This document shows, piece by piece, positions 12,328-23,749 of a stretch of DNA of 64,000 nt; positions within the stretch are counted from its first letter, which is position 1; each line of letters starts with the position of its first letter. Location of the stretch: assembly GCA_015501605.1 (NCBI GenBank), contig JADNRZ010000028.1, positions 124,001-188,000 on the forward strand, read 5' to 3'. Source of the stretch: Panaeolus papilionaceus (taxonomy: Eukaryota > Basidiomycota > Agaricomycetes > Agaricales). The translations under genes were made by a program, and so were the position numbers. The notes below the pieces were generated by a model. It ran no database searches and was not told the DNA's origin. It saw only the letters and a program-made list of their open reading frames with translations.

Positions 12328-12920
12328 TTGTTACAAATATTTATTTGTTTATTTTCTGACATTCTCCATATACCCCATTTGCTTTTCATAATGCAATGTA
12401 TCAGTGATATATGTTTTAATTTTTGGGCTGAAAAGCATGTTCGAGCCAGTGCAAAACCTTATTACCTTGATTGCTTGGCTTTACAAAGTAAAGGGAGGTA
12501 TTTCGTGCGATGCAATGACCCAAGCTGATTGGACTCATTCTACTCACGCTCGTGACGATAATTATCAGCACCACAGCTGTTTGCAGCCTTCAACCTGAAT
12601 AACTTGAGAATTTGTGCCTGTAGCAAAGCCTCAGTTACTTGTGAAACGGGACTGACGCTGCGCGCGGCAACATCCGAGGCCTTTCAATGCGCCAGGCGTG
12701 ACACGTGCAACCAATTCTTTAGCCACAAATTTCCACTAGCCGTCCCTTCTGAATCTCCATCTGTGCTGCCTCATACTCATCCCTTTTCATGGTGGAAACT
12801 GTTTGCACATGTCGTCGCTCATGTAGATCACTCGGAATTGTCATAGTTGGTCGATAGCAAATGAAACCCACCACCTCAACAAATATCTCATGACGTACAC
12901 GTAAGACAACTCCATGGTCT
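12328..12920. other. intergenic, no gene recognised
   Basis: Between the JmjC gene and the TATA box of the next gene. Short frames only. A plus-strand frame at 12,604-12,846 is open for 80 codons but Cys/Ser-rich without a motif. I would not call a gene here. Confidence 0.3.
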
Positions 12921-12930
12921 TATATATAAA
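12921..12930 (+). promoter_or_regulatory. TATA box of the small gene at 12,957
   Basis: TATATATAAA lies about 30 bases before the first ATG of the following gene. The leader would be very short if transcription starts the usual distance downstream. Confidence 0.45.
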
Positions 12931-12956
12931 TGCAATTGTCGGGAGTGAGAGCAAGT

Positions 12957-13714
12957 ATGACTGCCATGGCCAACGTCGACTTCAAAAACATCATCCGTGA
13001 ATCTTTGGAGAATATAGGTAACTGTCCCTCATGACCCAAATGTCTCTGGAACTCATCAATCGTAACAGAAAGAGATGCAGTGTCTGACCCCACCTATGAA
13101 ATCATTGGCCGTGTTACACCCAACACCACGTTCTTAGGCCCTGTTGGGTTTGCACCTCCCGGAAGTGATCTCGAATCAGCAGAATACCTTCTGACTCTTT
13201 GCCGCCCATCTCCTACTGATCGCACCGCAACCCATCAAGGAGAGCTCGACGTGCAATTCGACTGTCATGTCTCCCAGATCCGTAATATACAACACCATAT
13301 CAAGCACGGCAAAGATGCAGAGTAAATTCCTTCTGTAACCACCCAAGGACACCGTTATGCTCACAGTGCCAGTGGTTTCATCGCTCAGATTTTTGCTGGT
13401 GTATGAGGATGGTGAACAAGCCGTGCGTTTGAGGCGACTGGTCTTCGATCGTCGCGAGGCTGGTGAGCATGTCCCCATCGTTGATGGATGGTAACCCACT
13501 CAGTGTTTCTGTTGGGGAAAACCATCTCAAAAACCGCCTTGTGAAAGCGAAATATCGCATTCACCATCTCGCCCTTTCGAGGGGTGTTCCTGGCGATGAG
13601 GGAGACTTATTCCTTGGTAAGCCTTCGTCAATTTGCGCAAACTCATACAAATATTAAATGCCGAACTCTGTTTTTATGCTAGGGATCATCCAAAGCATCG
13701 AGTGCTTAGACTAG
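12957..13714 (+). pseudogene. small four-exon hypothetical gene broken by a 4-base duplication
   Basis: Exons 12957-13017, 13069-13321, 13389-13616 and 13683-13714 join by GT-AG introns. The protein begins MTAMANVDFKNIIRESLENI and ends GIIQSIECLD. In exon 3 the sequence GATGGATGG near 13,483-13,491 shifts the frame: upstream reads GEHVPIVDG, downstream reads DGNPLSVSVGENHLKNRL. Removing one GATG unit would make a single open frame of about 185 residues. As it stands, translation stops at 13,492. No family recognised; charged composition, no membrane segment. It is either a recent pseudogene or an assembly error in one tetranucleotide. If the first long intron is not removed, a 105-residue product ends at 13,325. 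Confidence 0.5.
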
Positions 13715-14187
13715 TAGGGCCACAATCCCTTGCCTAAGGATACAAGTCTGCGGACTTAATCAAATTGTGACGTTGGTAAGACATTCGAGGTGGTTCAGTA
13801 ATCTACCCATTGATAATATTTTATTAGGCATAATCAATCCTGTCCAAATTCTGGGATTATATTTTTAGACCTTGTATATACACCTTAACCACCATCTATC
13901 TATATACTTGATTTCGTGATTCATGTTGTGCCTGGACGTTGCACATATAGAGCTAAAACTGGCCTAAACTCACCCCAATGGTTCAGGTCACAGGTGATGT
14001 CCCCTGTCACCTGTCCATGGAATTGCGATTGAGACCCCTTCATGCCGTCATACCCAAACACAGACCCATCTCTGCTTATTGCCCTAGCAACAAAGTGAAA
14101 GTTAGAGTAATAGATGACACCCACTAAATCATAGATGCCCCAACAACCTACAACCATTTGCACACTCAAACTCACAGGATCGAAATT
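13715..14187. other. intergenic, no gene recognised
   Basis: AT-rich spacer between converging gene remnants. No convincing frame on either strand. Confidence 0.3.
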
Positions 14188-16027
14188 TCAACTACGCATA
14201 ACTTCAAAACACAGAAGGGGAGAATGGCTATGAGACACACGCACATCGCCACCACACGTGCAATTGCCCACATTTACCAGTCTACTCGCAATTTCCTCTT
14301 CAATGGATCCTCCACGAGATACGGCATTATAGGCCGCAAGTGGAGCAATTCCAAAGCTCTCCAAAGAGTGGGTGTTCTTACACCCATTACATTCAAGTGC
14401 AACTCCTGTATGGAATGGTTTGAACGCCAGTAAATCACATGTCAGCTGTATTATGTCAACACCACCTTGTCCATGCAAATAAGAACTGGGATAAGCGCCC
14501 ATCATGTAGCTACGGCATGTATTTCTGGCATCGGTTGGTGTAAAATTCTGTCTGATGTCAATCATGGACACTGAATTCAGACATATTTTCATACTCAGAC
14601 ATCTTTGTCCTAGACTTTCAATCCATGGGTTGGTATGGTGTGTGAGCAGAAACCGTGAAAGATAAATCCATACATCAAATGCACAGCTCCAATCCTTTTG
14701 ATCCCAAATCGGACCTAGTGGAATCAAGCCCTCATCATGATGTGAACGACCAACCGCATCATGAGATGAAGAACTGTTCGTCTTAATCAATTTTGACGGT
14801 CGCGACGCACTACCCATGTTCTCGTTATCTACTGTACACTTACGATTTGTGAACAGCGTCGACGTCGTGGACTTGGATAGAGAATCTGATTGTAATTTTA
14901 TTGTATGCGAAGGAGTTGTTGACAATTTGACACCCTCATACAATGGATGCTCGTCATGCCCTTGGATTGAAGGGTGCCAGTCCTTCTCTTCGTCTCGTTG
15001 TCTCCAAGCGCGGTAATTGTCAATCGTATCTTGACGGGTCTCACCTATAATCTCGGACAGTAATTCACCATCAAACCACATCTTGGTAATGAGGTCCAAG
15101 TAGTACAAATCACGGAATTCCTGCCTTAAAGCGCCATCCAAGGAGCCAGTCACCTGTGAGTCGAGAAAATCTCTTATGATCAAATTGCAAAGTTCCCTCT
15201 AATGTAAGACCCCTTGACAAGCATGTGTACACTCCTTGGAAAGAACGACACTGCGAAATATCGACCACATCGATTTCACGGCCCTTCCCCTGGGAGGCAT
15301 AGTCAGTCATACTGAAATTAGGTAAGATAGGCACCTGCGTTCGGGAAACACGAATCAATCGATCTGATGGCAGCCTTGCCTCGAGAGATTGTGATTGACA
15401 AGTCAAAGGTACTACATTATGAGGAAGCTTATCCACTTGCACTGCTTTGGGAGGGTTTGACGATTCCACGAACAGGACGTCCAATTTTTTTCCGTTTGGG
15501 AACCCTCTGATAGGTTGTGCAGTCCACCCTACAACCCTTGCCTCTTGACCTCTTGTTATGCAAAGCTCAGTAGCCTGGTTGCAACGTATCATAACGGGCA
15601 TGCCTAGACACAACTTTAAGCATGCTGGGATCTGGTCGCTTGTGTCTGGGGGCTGCCTCCATAAGTCATACTGGGCCTCTTTATCCAACGCTCGCCGTGT
15701 GCTTGGCTGCATTCGTCGCTTTCCTTTCCGAGATGTGGCTACATCACTTACAAGGACATCTTCACTATAGAATTCATGCAAGGTCTCACCCAGCTCATTT
15801 GCATATCTAAAGGCATGAACGTCATTAAACAGATCTTTATCTGTATTACGTGCCGTGATAATTGATACATTTTTCCGAGGAGCATTGTCGAGGGAGAGAC
15901 CAGGATTTATCTCTGCGACTCTGGATCGCAACAGCTCAATGTCTTCCTTGGTGCATGCCTTGTATCTTAGATTCTCCAATGCCCTTCGGAACGCACGCTC
16001 AATCAGGCTATCTCCCAGTTGAAGTTA
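14188..16027 (-). pseudogene. 5'-truncated PIF1/Helitron-type DNA helicase with cysteine-peptidase-like C-terminal domain
   Basis: The frame from about 16,027 to 15,110 carries the late helicase region: KACTKEDIELLRSRV, a NVSIITARNTDKD segment, LCLGMPVMIRCN, and the motif V-VI block TDYASQGKGREIDVV with YTCLSRG. A second frame, 15,183 to 14,188, continues it: SLDGALRQEFRDL, then DQKDWSCAFDVWIY, then paired cysteines (CNGC and CTC). In fungal repeat-associated helicases of this kind the WSCAYD-like segment marks a papain-like peptidase domain following the helicase. Walker A and B motifs are absent: upstream frames stop at once near 16,030. The two parts are in different frames, with a frameshift near 15,185-15,200. 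Both observations mark it as a dead, truncated mobile-element gene. Confidence 0.75.
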
Positions 16028-17009
16028 CCGAGCCGCTCTTGGCAGTGGCCTGAATTCAAGTTGGAGAATATTGCTGATGTCAGCATGTCACAAGACCTGT
16101 AGGGTGCACACAGGTCATGTGAGAAAACCGGCAATTTCCGGAGGCCTCCAATGAGAAAAAGGCCGGAAACCAGAATGCCGCCTCACCATGGTGGATGAGG
16201 TGGTTTCACAAATCAGTGTGATTGTGGAAGTGCCTGTGCCTTCCTTTGAATCAGACCAAACACCCGGTTAGGGCCTTATATGGGGACTCAACTTTTTTTG
16301 TACACTCCCAGTTCAATAAACGTTCAACATTTTCATTATCTATTACAGCGGGCATGCCAAATTTTGGCAAATCCATATATAAAACCAACAAGTTAATAAA
16401 ATGCCAGTGACCTTGAGATATAGAGCTAGCTCGTGGCCACCGATATTGAGTATATCTGAAATAATCCACTGGACGACTGTCCACTGAAGGGTGGGTGTTT
16501 CGTGTTGGTTTCTGGGGGCAAGAAAATTTGTCTTGAGTCTTGGTGCTCTGTGCAAGAGGCAGTTCTATAAGAATTGCCATGGATCCTTCTTTCTCATTCT
16601 TGAGCTTTCATCCATTGTCTCCTCTTGTTGTCAATTCTCCTTTTCACTCATCATCTCCAGCTCTGAGTATTTTTTGATATTGAATGCTGTTCCACCTTTC
16701 CCTGATGCCATGCTCACTAATCCTGTAACTTCCTGGACAGAAGTGGTGATTTACTGCATACAGTAATGGTTGTGCTTAGTAGGTACCTGCTTCATATAAG
16801 TCTTAAAATTCACTTACTGGAACCAGAATTTGGAATGCATCAACCCTGCGCATGTCAGATATTTGTCAGCCTGAGGAAGTGAGTTCCCTGTCAACTACCA
16901 TCACACTTCCTCTTGAGTCTTCTCTCCATTGTTATTGACAAGATCACCACTTGCTTTGTAGCCATCTAGTGGATAAAGATATGTTGACTGAGGAAAGGTA
17001 AGCTGCCTA
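16028..17009. other. no gene recognised; holds a short repeat
   Basis: No helicase-like frame continues here, so the helicase is cut at its left border. A copy of a short palindrome-bearing repeat lies at 16,455-16,540. The rest has only short open frames. Confidence 0.3.
16455..16540 (+). repeat. short palindromic repeat R5, copy a
   Basis: Shares ATATCTGAAATAATCCA, then the near-palindrome TGGACGACTGTCCACTGAA, then GGTTTCTGGGGGCAAG with 57,655-57,735 (plus) and with 53,330-53,410 (inverted). A conserved core with an inverted repeat, flanked by unrelated DNA, suggests a small non-autonomous element or its terminus. No target-site duplication could be defined. Confidence 0.5.
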
Positions 17010-17579
17010 GTGTCATCACTATTCTTCTTCGAACTTGCCAACTCAAAAGCTTCTTTGGTTAGCATCAGTGATGCTTTACTGAGGGTGGTTAAGAAAGCCA
17101 CTGAGAACAATGTAAGACCTGTCGCTCTGGTGGGCCTTTCCAACAATGATTCAGGGTGTTTCAGCATGTATGTTTTGAATTTCCCAGAGCATGTTTTAAA
17201 ACTACTGAATCTGCATTTCCCTCTCAGTGAATTTATCCAGCCACCCAATGCCAAGGTTAAAAACCTTCTTGAAGAGGCTGTAAAATGTTGGAATGATGGA
17301 CTGCTATCCCAAGGGACTTACATGGAAGATGATTTTGATGTCGTTGATGACTATCGAAACCAAGTTCTGGAAAAGGACGACATAGATGACCTGTGTCAAT
17401 ATTATGGACTGGACCCCAATGATTCAACCTCCAGCTCAATTGATCAAGGCTGGAAGCCCTTTGAAGAGCTCATGGAAAGCAGCAACAACTGGCTCAATAT
17501 GAATGGTCTTGATGTCAATTTCAATGACATTATTAGTATGTGCAATCCTCTTGGATCCCTGAATGGGTGTTTGTCCTGA
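17010..17579 (+). CDS. hypothetical acidic ORF, 189 codons
   Basis: Open frame with segments SSFFEL-type start, NNVRPVALVGLSNNDSGCF and an acidic C-terminal half (EDDFDVVDDYRNQVLEKDD, YYGLDPND). The tail ends at a stop at 17,579. It precedes the OrsD-like gene on the same strand, so it could be an upstream exon of that gene, but I could not find a splice that joins them in frame. A 117-codon frame on the other strand (17,254-16,901) overlaps its first half and cannot be ruled out. Unknown family. Confidence 0.3.
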   Translation: MSSLFFFELANSKASLVSISDALLRVVKKATENNVRPVALVGLSNNDSGCFSMYVLNFPEHVLKLLNLHFPLSEFIQPPNAKVKNLLEEAVKCWNDGLLSQGTYMEDDFDVVDDYRNQVLEKDDIDDLCQYYGLDPNDSTSSSIDQGWKPFEELMESSNNWLNMNGLDVNFNDIISMCNPLGSLNGCLS

Positions 17580-17872
17580 GCTGACCTTAAAACTTCAGAT
17601 GATATCGAAAAAATAACCTTATCGGACCCTCCAGGTAAGGAAATGGTATCCAACAGCATCCAGATTAATGTCTAAAGAAACACTAGCAGCAAACAAGGAG
17701 ACAGGAGGAAATGGTATGAAGAGGACAGACTTGGATGAAGAAAAGAAGCCATCAATTGCCATTGTTTCTTGTAAGCCATCAAATGTTACTGGATAATTTG
17801 AAGGTTTTGTTTAAAGATTAACACTAGCTGCTCCAACAATTTTTTTGAACAACAAGCTCTCTCCATTGGACA

Positions 17873-20007
17873 ATGGCAATTGCAACCAGTCCACACTATG
17901 TCAGTTATGGGTCCTCTCTGTTAATGACCAAGATTCTGACCTCTTGGTTAGCTTCTAGCAGGGATCTCAAGGACACAGCCTTGTTAAAAACCTGGAACTT
18001 GACCTATAACACAGTCTGGAATCTGCTAATTTGTTTGGGCTGTGAAGAGGGTATTCTTCTAGACCATTTACCCTCACACCTGGGACGGCAAGAGCACATC
18101 ATTCATGAGCCGGATATTACACCTGACGGCAAGCTATACGGGTCATCCAATAAAACTGTTGATACACTTCATTCCCCTTTCCCCTATGTCACATCTGCCG
18201 AGATTGTCAACTTCAAAGATAAAGTAGTAGCTTCTTTGAAACAGGACCCAATCATCAAATTGAAGGATCGTTCACTGATCCTCAATCACAAAACTGTGGA
18301 GGATTGGAAGGAACACGTTGGCAGTTCAGACCGGATCGACAAGCCTGTGGAAGGGCTGAAGTTAATTCCAATGGTATCATGCAATGGTCTTGATGGCTGC
18401 CACCACAATTTTTTAAAGCTTGGAACATTGAGGAACCACAGGACAAAAGACCATCGTCCCAAGAATTCCACTGCCAAAGGCGCTCCCTTTCCCATTGAAC
18501 CATGCTGGGTATGGGGCCAAACCTTTTCTACCAACACCAATGCCCATGCGCCATGCTTTCAAGTCATTGGACATTCACCTGGAGCCCCTCAACAGCCTTT
18601 ACTCCCTGGGCCAATGACACTCAATGGTGATGATATCGACAACATCATAGCTGACATGGATTCTGCCTCAAAGTTTGATGTCAGACAGGATACCAATGCA
18701 GTGCCTCTACTTGGCACATACACAGTGACAGGCGTTGAGGCATTTATTTTAAGCCTTGACACAGGAGGGCGACATCTGATCAAGAAAAGGATGGCCCCAA
18801 TACCTTACGCGCAGAATCAGAATGCACCCCTCATGTTCCGAAGACTACGTCATGCTTTACTGTGTCTTTTTAAAGATGATATGATACTGGCAGATCCAAC
18901 AAATAAAAATCGATGCATGCATACATCTATTCTCCATCGTATTACCAATGCCACATTAAGGCCAGTGTGAGTGCTCTGATTTTTTGAAACTCTGAAGAAG
19001 ACGTAACTAACACATCCATATTATTACTCTGTTAGAGACTTGAAGCGCTGCCCTAAAAAAGCATTCACAGCAATCCAGAACACTGCAGCAATCACTACCA
19101 CAAAGGCCAGACCATCACTGGCGCACATAAACACATATCTCAATACATTCCCTTTGAGCTTTGGAGGCTTATGTACCTCCTTATCAAAGTGGTACGCCCA
19201 GTTGAACAGATCATACTCCGTATTGCTCGTGATTTAGAAGGCGATGAATTGAAAGCTCTGGCTTCTGTCTACTACAACCACCTCTTTGCTTCAAATGGCC
19301 AAGCATGGAAGGAGACTACCTATACCAATGCACTCGGCATGGTACTACAGCAGATCACTGGGTATCGTATCACATTGCGCCAATGGCGCCAAATGGCAAT
19401 TGCTATTCAAATTCGATTTCTCCCCAGTCTTCAGTTCATACCTCAAAGGATTCTTAGGGACTTGAACACAACTGGTGGTGGTGTGGGCGATACAGTCCAC
19501 AGGCTCTCTGGACACACAGCCAGAGTGGCACAAATGCATTATGCAAAACAGGAGGAACATGGATCAAGCATAGATGGTGAACGGCATCAAAGCTGGAATG
19601 CATCTCTGGAGTACCAGACTCTACTTGGCTTTCCAGCAACAAGGGATGAGGCCCATAACCGGCCGCCTATTCCAACAGATCTCATCCAAGCCTTCACTCA
19701 TCCTAAGGCCTCTTCCTTGAAAAAGGAAAAGGTGAAGGTCCAAAAAGGAAGGATTCGGAAAACTACCACTCTACAACCCAGTACACTGCGGGTAACCAGG
19801 TCTAAAACCCTCAAGGCCCCTGACATTGGGGGCAGTTTAACTCTATCCACTCATGCACCAGCAGCCTCTTCTAATTCAGAACCCTTCTTGTCAAATGAAG
19901 ATGAGGATAGAGAGGATGGGGGTCTTGATAATGAAACTTCAGAAGAGGAAGAAGACTTGTTTGAGGATGAAACAGAGTCAGAGCATAGTGACTGGGATGG
20001 GTATTAG
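17873..20007 (+). pseudogene. OrsD-like zinc-finger / tyrosine-recombinase-like protein, copy A (rearranged)
   Basis: Frame 17,873-18,970 has two C2H2-like fingers in the arrangement of the OrsD (DUF3505) family: LLICLGCEEGILLDHLPSHL...H and VSCNGLDGCHHNFLKLGTL..H....H. Frame 19,171-20,007 has LIKVVRPVEQIILR, NHLFASNGQAW, YRITLRQWRQM and LSGHTARVAQMHYAKQ, then a long charged, Ser-rich tail ending DWDGY. The GHTAR...HY block resembles the His/Arg/Tyr end of tyrosine recombinases, by inference. Copy B at 38.3-39.6 kb contains a further segment (IISGRGTEML to MARLDSNYHKG) that is mostly missing here. The piece SNHYHKGQTIT survives near 19,090 in a frame different from the preceding exon, so copy A has an internal deletion or shift. 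Such domains sit beside RecQ-type helicases in basidiomycete repeats; no helicase is attached here. Confidence 0.55.
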
Positions 20008-20481
20008 GCTTATTAGGGGACTTGGGGTGTAGCTTCAGGATGATTGGTAGCAATATCTCAGCATAGCAATGGCATAAACATACTGCCAATATTCATTTTA
20101 TTGATTGTAATCCATGAACTTTCTGGGGATCAATAGGACTTTTGTTTGTAAGACCAGAGATGACACCACGTTAGGCACTTAAAGAGCTGTATTTAGTGAA
20201 TATCTCCTTGTCAAATCAAGATGTTACTCTACTCATGTGATTCTTGTACACCTCTTATTCTACTGTGTGATCTCTTCACTGTTCTTGACCTTGAACTATC
20301 TAGAATATTCAACTACTATGTAGTAAAACTATGATTAACTACTGAGATGAATATTAATTAGATAAAATGTGGAGTAAATACGAGAATATTCAAGTATTAT
20401 TCCAACATGCATTATCACCAGTTCAACTGTATCACAAACATAAAATCCGTAAACTTCAAAACAAGCCAGATCTGGGATTCA
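20008..20481. other. intergenic, AT-rich, no gene recognised
   Basis: Short frames only. Separates two gene remnants on opposite strands that converge here. Confidence 0.3.
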
Positions 20482-21260
20482 TTACAATCTAGAACTTGAA
20501 CGATGATCGACAATCACTGAATTGCCCTTGTAGGGGCCATCAGTGATTTGAACCCGGGCTTGAACGTCATGATTTGATGACATTTGCGGGTCGTTATCTG
20601 GTGACATTGTAATGCATAGTGATTCTTCAAGGTGCCTTGAATGGAGAGCAGGACGGTACGGACAGCAGGGTTCATTTGGCCTTGGAGGTAGACCCATCCC
20701 AAGGAAGATGGACACAAAACGACGGGGTTGATTGGAGTATGTTTTGCGGTTGAAGTGGTGGTACACCGATAGCTGCTCCTCTTCCACGTAAAGGTTGTAG
20801 TCGTCCATAAAATCTAGGGTGGTGGATCAGGTCGGTCTTATGTTCTGGGTAATAAAAAGGATCGAAGACGCTTACCATTCAGGTCCCCATCCCCATCCTC
20901 ACTCTTGTGATTACTGTCCTAATCCTCAGTGGTCACCTATGTGGTACGTTTAATGATAATGCAAGTTACATGTGAGCAGCCAAAGACGTACCATGAAGAT
21001 GATAAGGGACGTGGATGATGACGAAGATGGCGGCGAGTGGCGGTGGGGTCCTGATAAAAAAGAATAAAGACGTGGACCCAGTGTACAACAATCTTCTACA
21101 GACAATGTTTCAGCTCAGTGAAAGTAGACGTTACAGGTTGGTCAACCTACCAAAACCCCCCTTCCCCACTCTCCACATCGAAAAGAACGACGACTACAGG
21201 TACAGAGCGGAAATAGTGACAAAGCCAAAAAGGAGAAGAAGAGGGGTGTGGAGCCACGTT
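20482..21260 (-). pseudogene. Spt5/KOW-like gene fragment, copy 1
   Basis: The exon 20,820-20,482 reads DFMDDYNLYVEEEQLSVYHH and ends with a KOW-type motif, VQITDGPYKGNSVIVD. It is preceded by an intron with donor at about 20,876 and an acceptor CCCTAG at about 20,822. Upstream, a short acidic exon ends in DLN. The same arrangement occurs at 57.06-57.21 kb, where the upstream exon reads NPFLDLEATED then DDEDESLN. An acidic N-terminus starting NPFLDLEA plus KOW domains is typical of transcription elongation factor Spt5 and of the Spt5-like repeats of mushroom genomes. Only short pieces remain (real Spt5 is about 1,000 residues), so this is a fragment. Confidence 0.5.
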
Positions 21261-21780
21261 GGCGCTAGAGAGACGCGCGAGGAACGATTGAGGTGGTGGC
21301 TCTGGCTCAGTAAAAATTTCTGGCCTGCATGTTGGTATATGGCTGGTATTAAGGTCCTACTTGAATGACTCGCAGACAGTGCTCCGTGTGCTACCTGAAT
21401 TGAAAGAAAAAAATCTGTGAGCGACGCCTAAAAAAAGCTTGAAGAAATTTGAATAAAAACCAACCCGTTTATCCTCACTTTCCCTATACATTCCCTAACT
21501 TATTAGTCCAATCCCTATCAATCTCCACTGAAAGCCTGCATCTAGGTGGAAGTTCAAAAGCGATGTGTGGATATGATGATTTTCAGCGGTTCATCTTTGT
21601 TGCAGAGTTGAAGAGGAGCAATGACAATGATGATTGAGGAGAGGAAGAGGAAGCTACCCCGAAAGGGACTTCCTCTCTATGTCCTGAGATATGTTCCTGG
21701 TTTTCGTTAGGCTAGTCCTCGGTAGCGATATCCCGCAGACGAGAGCTTCCAAGGTTCATCCAGTTCCCCTACTTCTTCTC
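21261..21780. other. no gene recognised
   Basis: Spacer between the Spt5-like fragment and inverted repeat R1b. One 62-codon frame (21,449-21,637) has no motif. Confidence 0.3.
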
Positions 21781-23190
21781 CACCATTCCCTGTTGCTAAT
21801 CCGGTGCCTGTTGCTAAATCTGGGTCATGCTGTAGCTCATCAAGCCACGGTGCTCGATTAGGAACAGGAATAGCAGCGCCACTCCTCCTCTTCTCATCAC
21901 CCGAGCTTAAGCTCTTCCACTAGCACACACTCATCTTACGGCCCCTTGTCCGTCGTCCAGCACTTCCGCGCTGCCTCTTCATACGCGCTTGCTCGTCCCC
22001 AACTTCTTTCTCCTGCTTAAGCACCTCTTTGCCTCAGTTTTTCATCCCACTTTATCCAAATTCCTGTAGCGTCGCGCTCGCACTCCATAACCTCCTCCCT
22101 GAATTATGTCGTTATCCTATCTCGCCACCAACGTTGAAAATGTTGAGAGATGATACATGGGACAGAAGATATTTTCAGCCGAGGATGATGCCATGTATGA
22201 AGGTGACAAGTTTCAGCAGAGGGACGTGACGGTAAAGAGCTTGACATGGAGGGCAAGAAAAATGGGGGGAACAACTGTTTTCATCCCTGGAAGTGTAGCC
22301 ATTTGTGTTGGAGGGATTGCGCCATAAATCGATGAGAGGAAGTTGAAAAAAGGAGGCGGCGAATAAATACTTGATGAACCTGCTGAAATCGGATGGGGTT
22401 CCATGTGATGGGGACTCGGATTTGAGCGATGAGGGCTGGTAAATTAAACATCCTAACGACCGAATTGTGTCTTCAAGTTCAAGCGACGGATAGTACGACA
22501 TCTGCAAAACCATGAGATATGAACTTGGATGTTGAAGTGGATCTTGCCTACCTCAGAAGCATATGAACGTGGATTCAGGGAATAGCTTCGGTGACGTTAC
22601 ACAAAATCTACGAGCGTGGAGTTTGAATAGTGTTGAGGAGGGGGGAAGGGGGGGACGTCCAAGGAAGCGCCTCATCGTTTTTAAAGTAGATGAAGAAGGA
22701 GCAGCGAGCAAGTCGGCCGAGAGCAGTCTCACTCTCATGTGCCCAACGTCCTCCTGCAACTCTGCCTTTTCCCGTGTGACGATATGATCTTGTCTGTCGT
22801 AGGCGGCAAGCAAAGATTAATAACCTGCTCTTGGACAGTAACAGGTTACCTGGTCATCGCGTGGAAGGAGACGCCATTGAACTTCCTCGCCACGACGCAT
22901 TAGATGCTGATGCGTGTAGGGTTGGGCGAGATGACGACACCAAAAGAATGTGCTCAGCTTGTGAGCTAGAGCAGGTGCTGATGATGGCTAGGGGTTAATG
23001 CGAGGCCGACAATAATGAGAGACGACGTTGTTACGACGTTCACTGTGGAGTTACAGAAAATGTTGGAATCTTCCTGCCCCCCTGGATTCGCAGCTTCCTT
23101 GGTCTTGACACGAGAGACAGAGAGGGAAGGAGCGCAACAAATGCGAGAAGAGTGCTTGTTGATACCGCGAGTATTCAAGGTAGGGCAAAC
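21780..23190 (-). repeat. inverted repeat R1, copy b
   Basis: Inverted partner of 3,450-4,165. It includes about 700 bases (22,000-22,700) absent from copy a, so it is the fuller version. Plus-strand frames carry a few long readable stretches (MKVTSF-type short ends, WTVTGYLVIAWKETPLNFL, TFTVELQKMLESSCPPGF, QMREECLLIPRVFKVG) broken by stops. I infer that the ancestral gene ran on the plus strand here. Family unknown. Confidence 0.65.
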
Positions 23191-23749
23191 CTGAAGACGA
23201 TGACAAAATTTTGAAACTCAGGGCAACAATGACGAAGACATTGCCACAAAGCTCGGTGAAGACGATACAACAGCCTCAAAAATGCTGGGGATATTGCTGG
23301 CTACTGAGGAGGCACACAGGTTGGTGTCGGAGTATTTTAGGGTGATAACTCTCCCCAGGAGTCTGTGCGAGTGGTGTGGCAGCGGTTGAAGAGTAGTCTG
23401 GGGGAGGTTTAACTAACTATGTTGGACGAGAGCGGTGAATTGTTGAGTTGAGATGAGACTACGTCTGAGGAAGGATGAGAGGGCGCCGGGGTAGGAGGCA
23501 ACGAATTCGGCGCTGAGATTGTCGGCGATGCTGCAAGGTTGGATTCTGAATTGGAAGGTTTGGCGGTGAGAGAAATTTTCATGTCCTTTGCAGATTGGGC
23601 TTAAATTTCGCGATTTCTGCATCAAAGTAACGAAATTAGTGTGAATAGCTATAAGTGAGTAACGAAAAAAGAGCAAGTGGGGGAAGGGTGCAAGATGAAA
23701 CAAAAACACAGTTTGAAAAACATACCCTCTGTAGACAGAGAGCGCTATA
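23191..23749. other. no gene recognised
   Basis: Minus-strand frame 23,775-23,413 is open (EFVASYPGALSSFLRRSL near its end) but overlaps the decayed end of the BUB3 remnant and has no motif. On plus, 23,215-23,390 reads DEDIATKLGEDDTTASKM without start or stop context. Confidence 0.25.

Noticed and set aside
14188..16027. Cellular PIF1 helicase gene
   Set aside because: Lacks Walker motifs, is frameshifted, and carries the cysteine-peptidase-like tail typical of mobile-element helicases.
21015..21368. Plus-strand 117-codon frame with KRRRR basic cluster
   Set aside because: Antisense of the Spt5-like repeat, which is recognised by three copies and by splice sites on the other strand.
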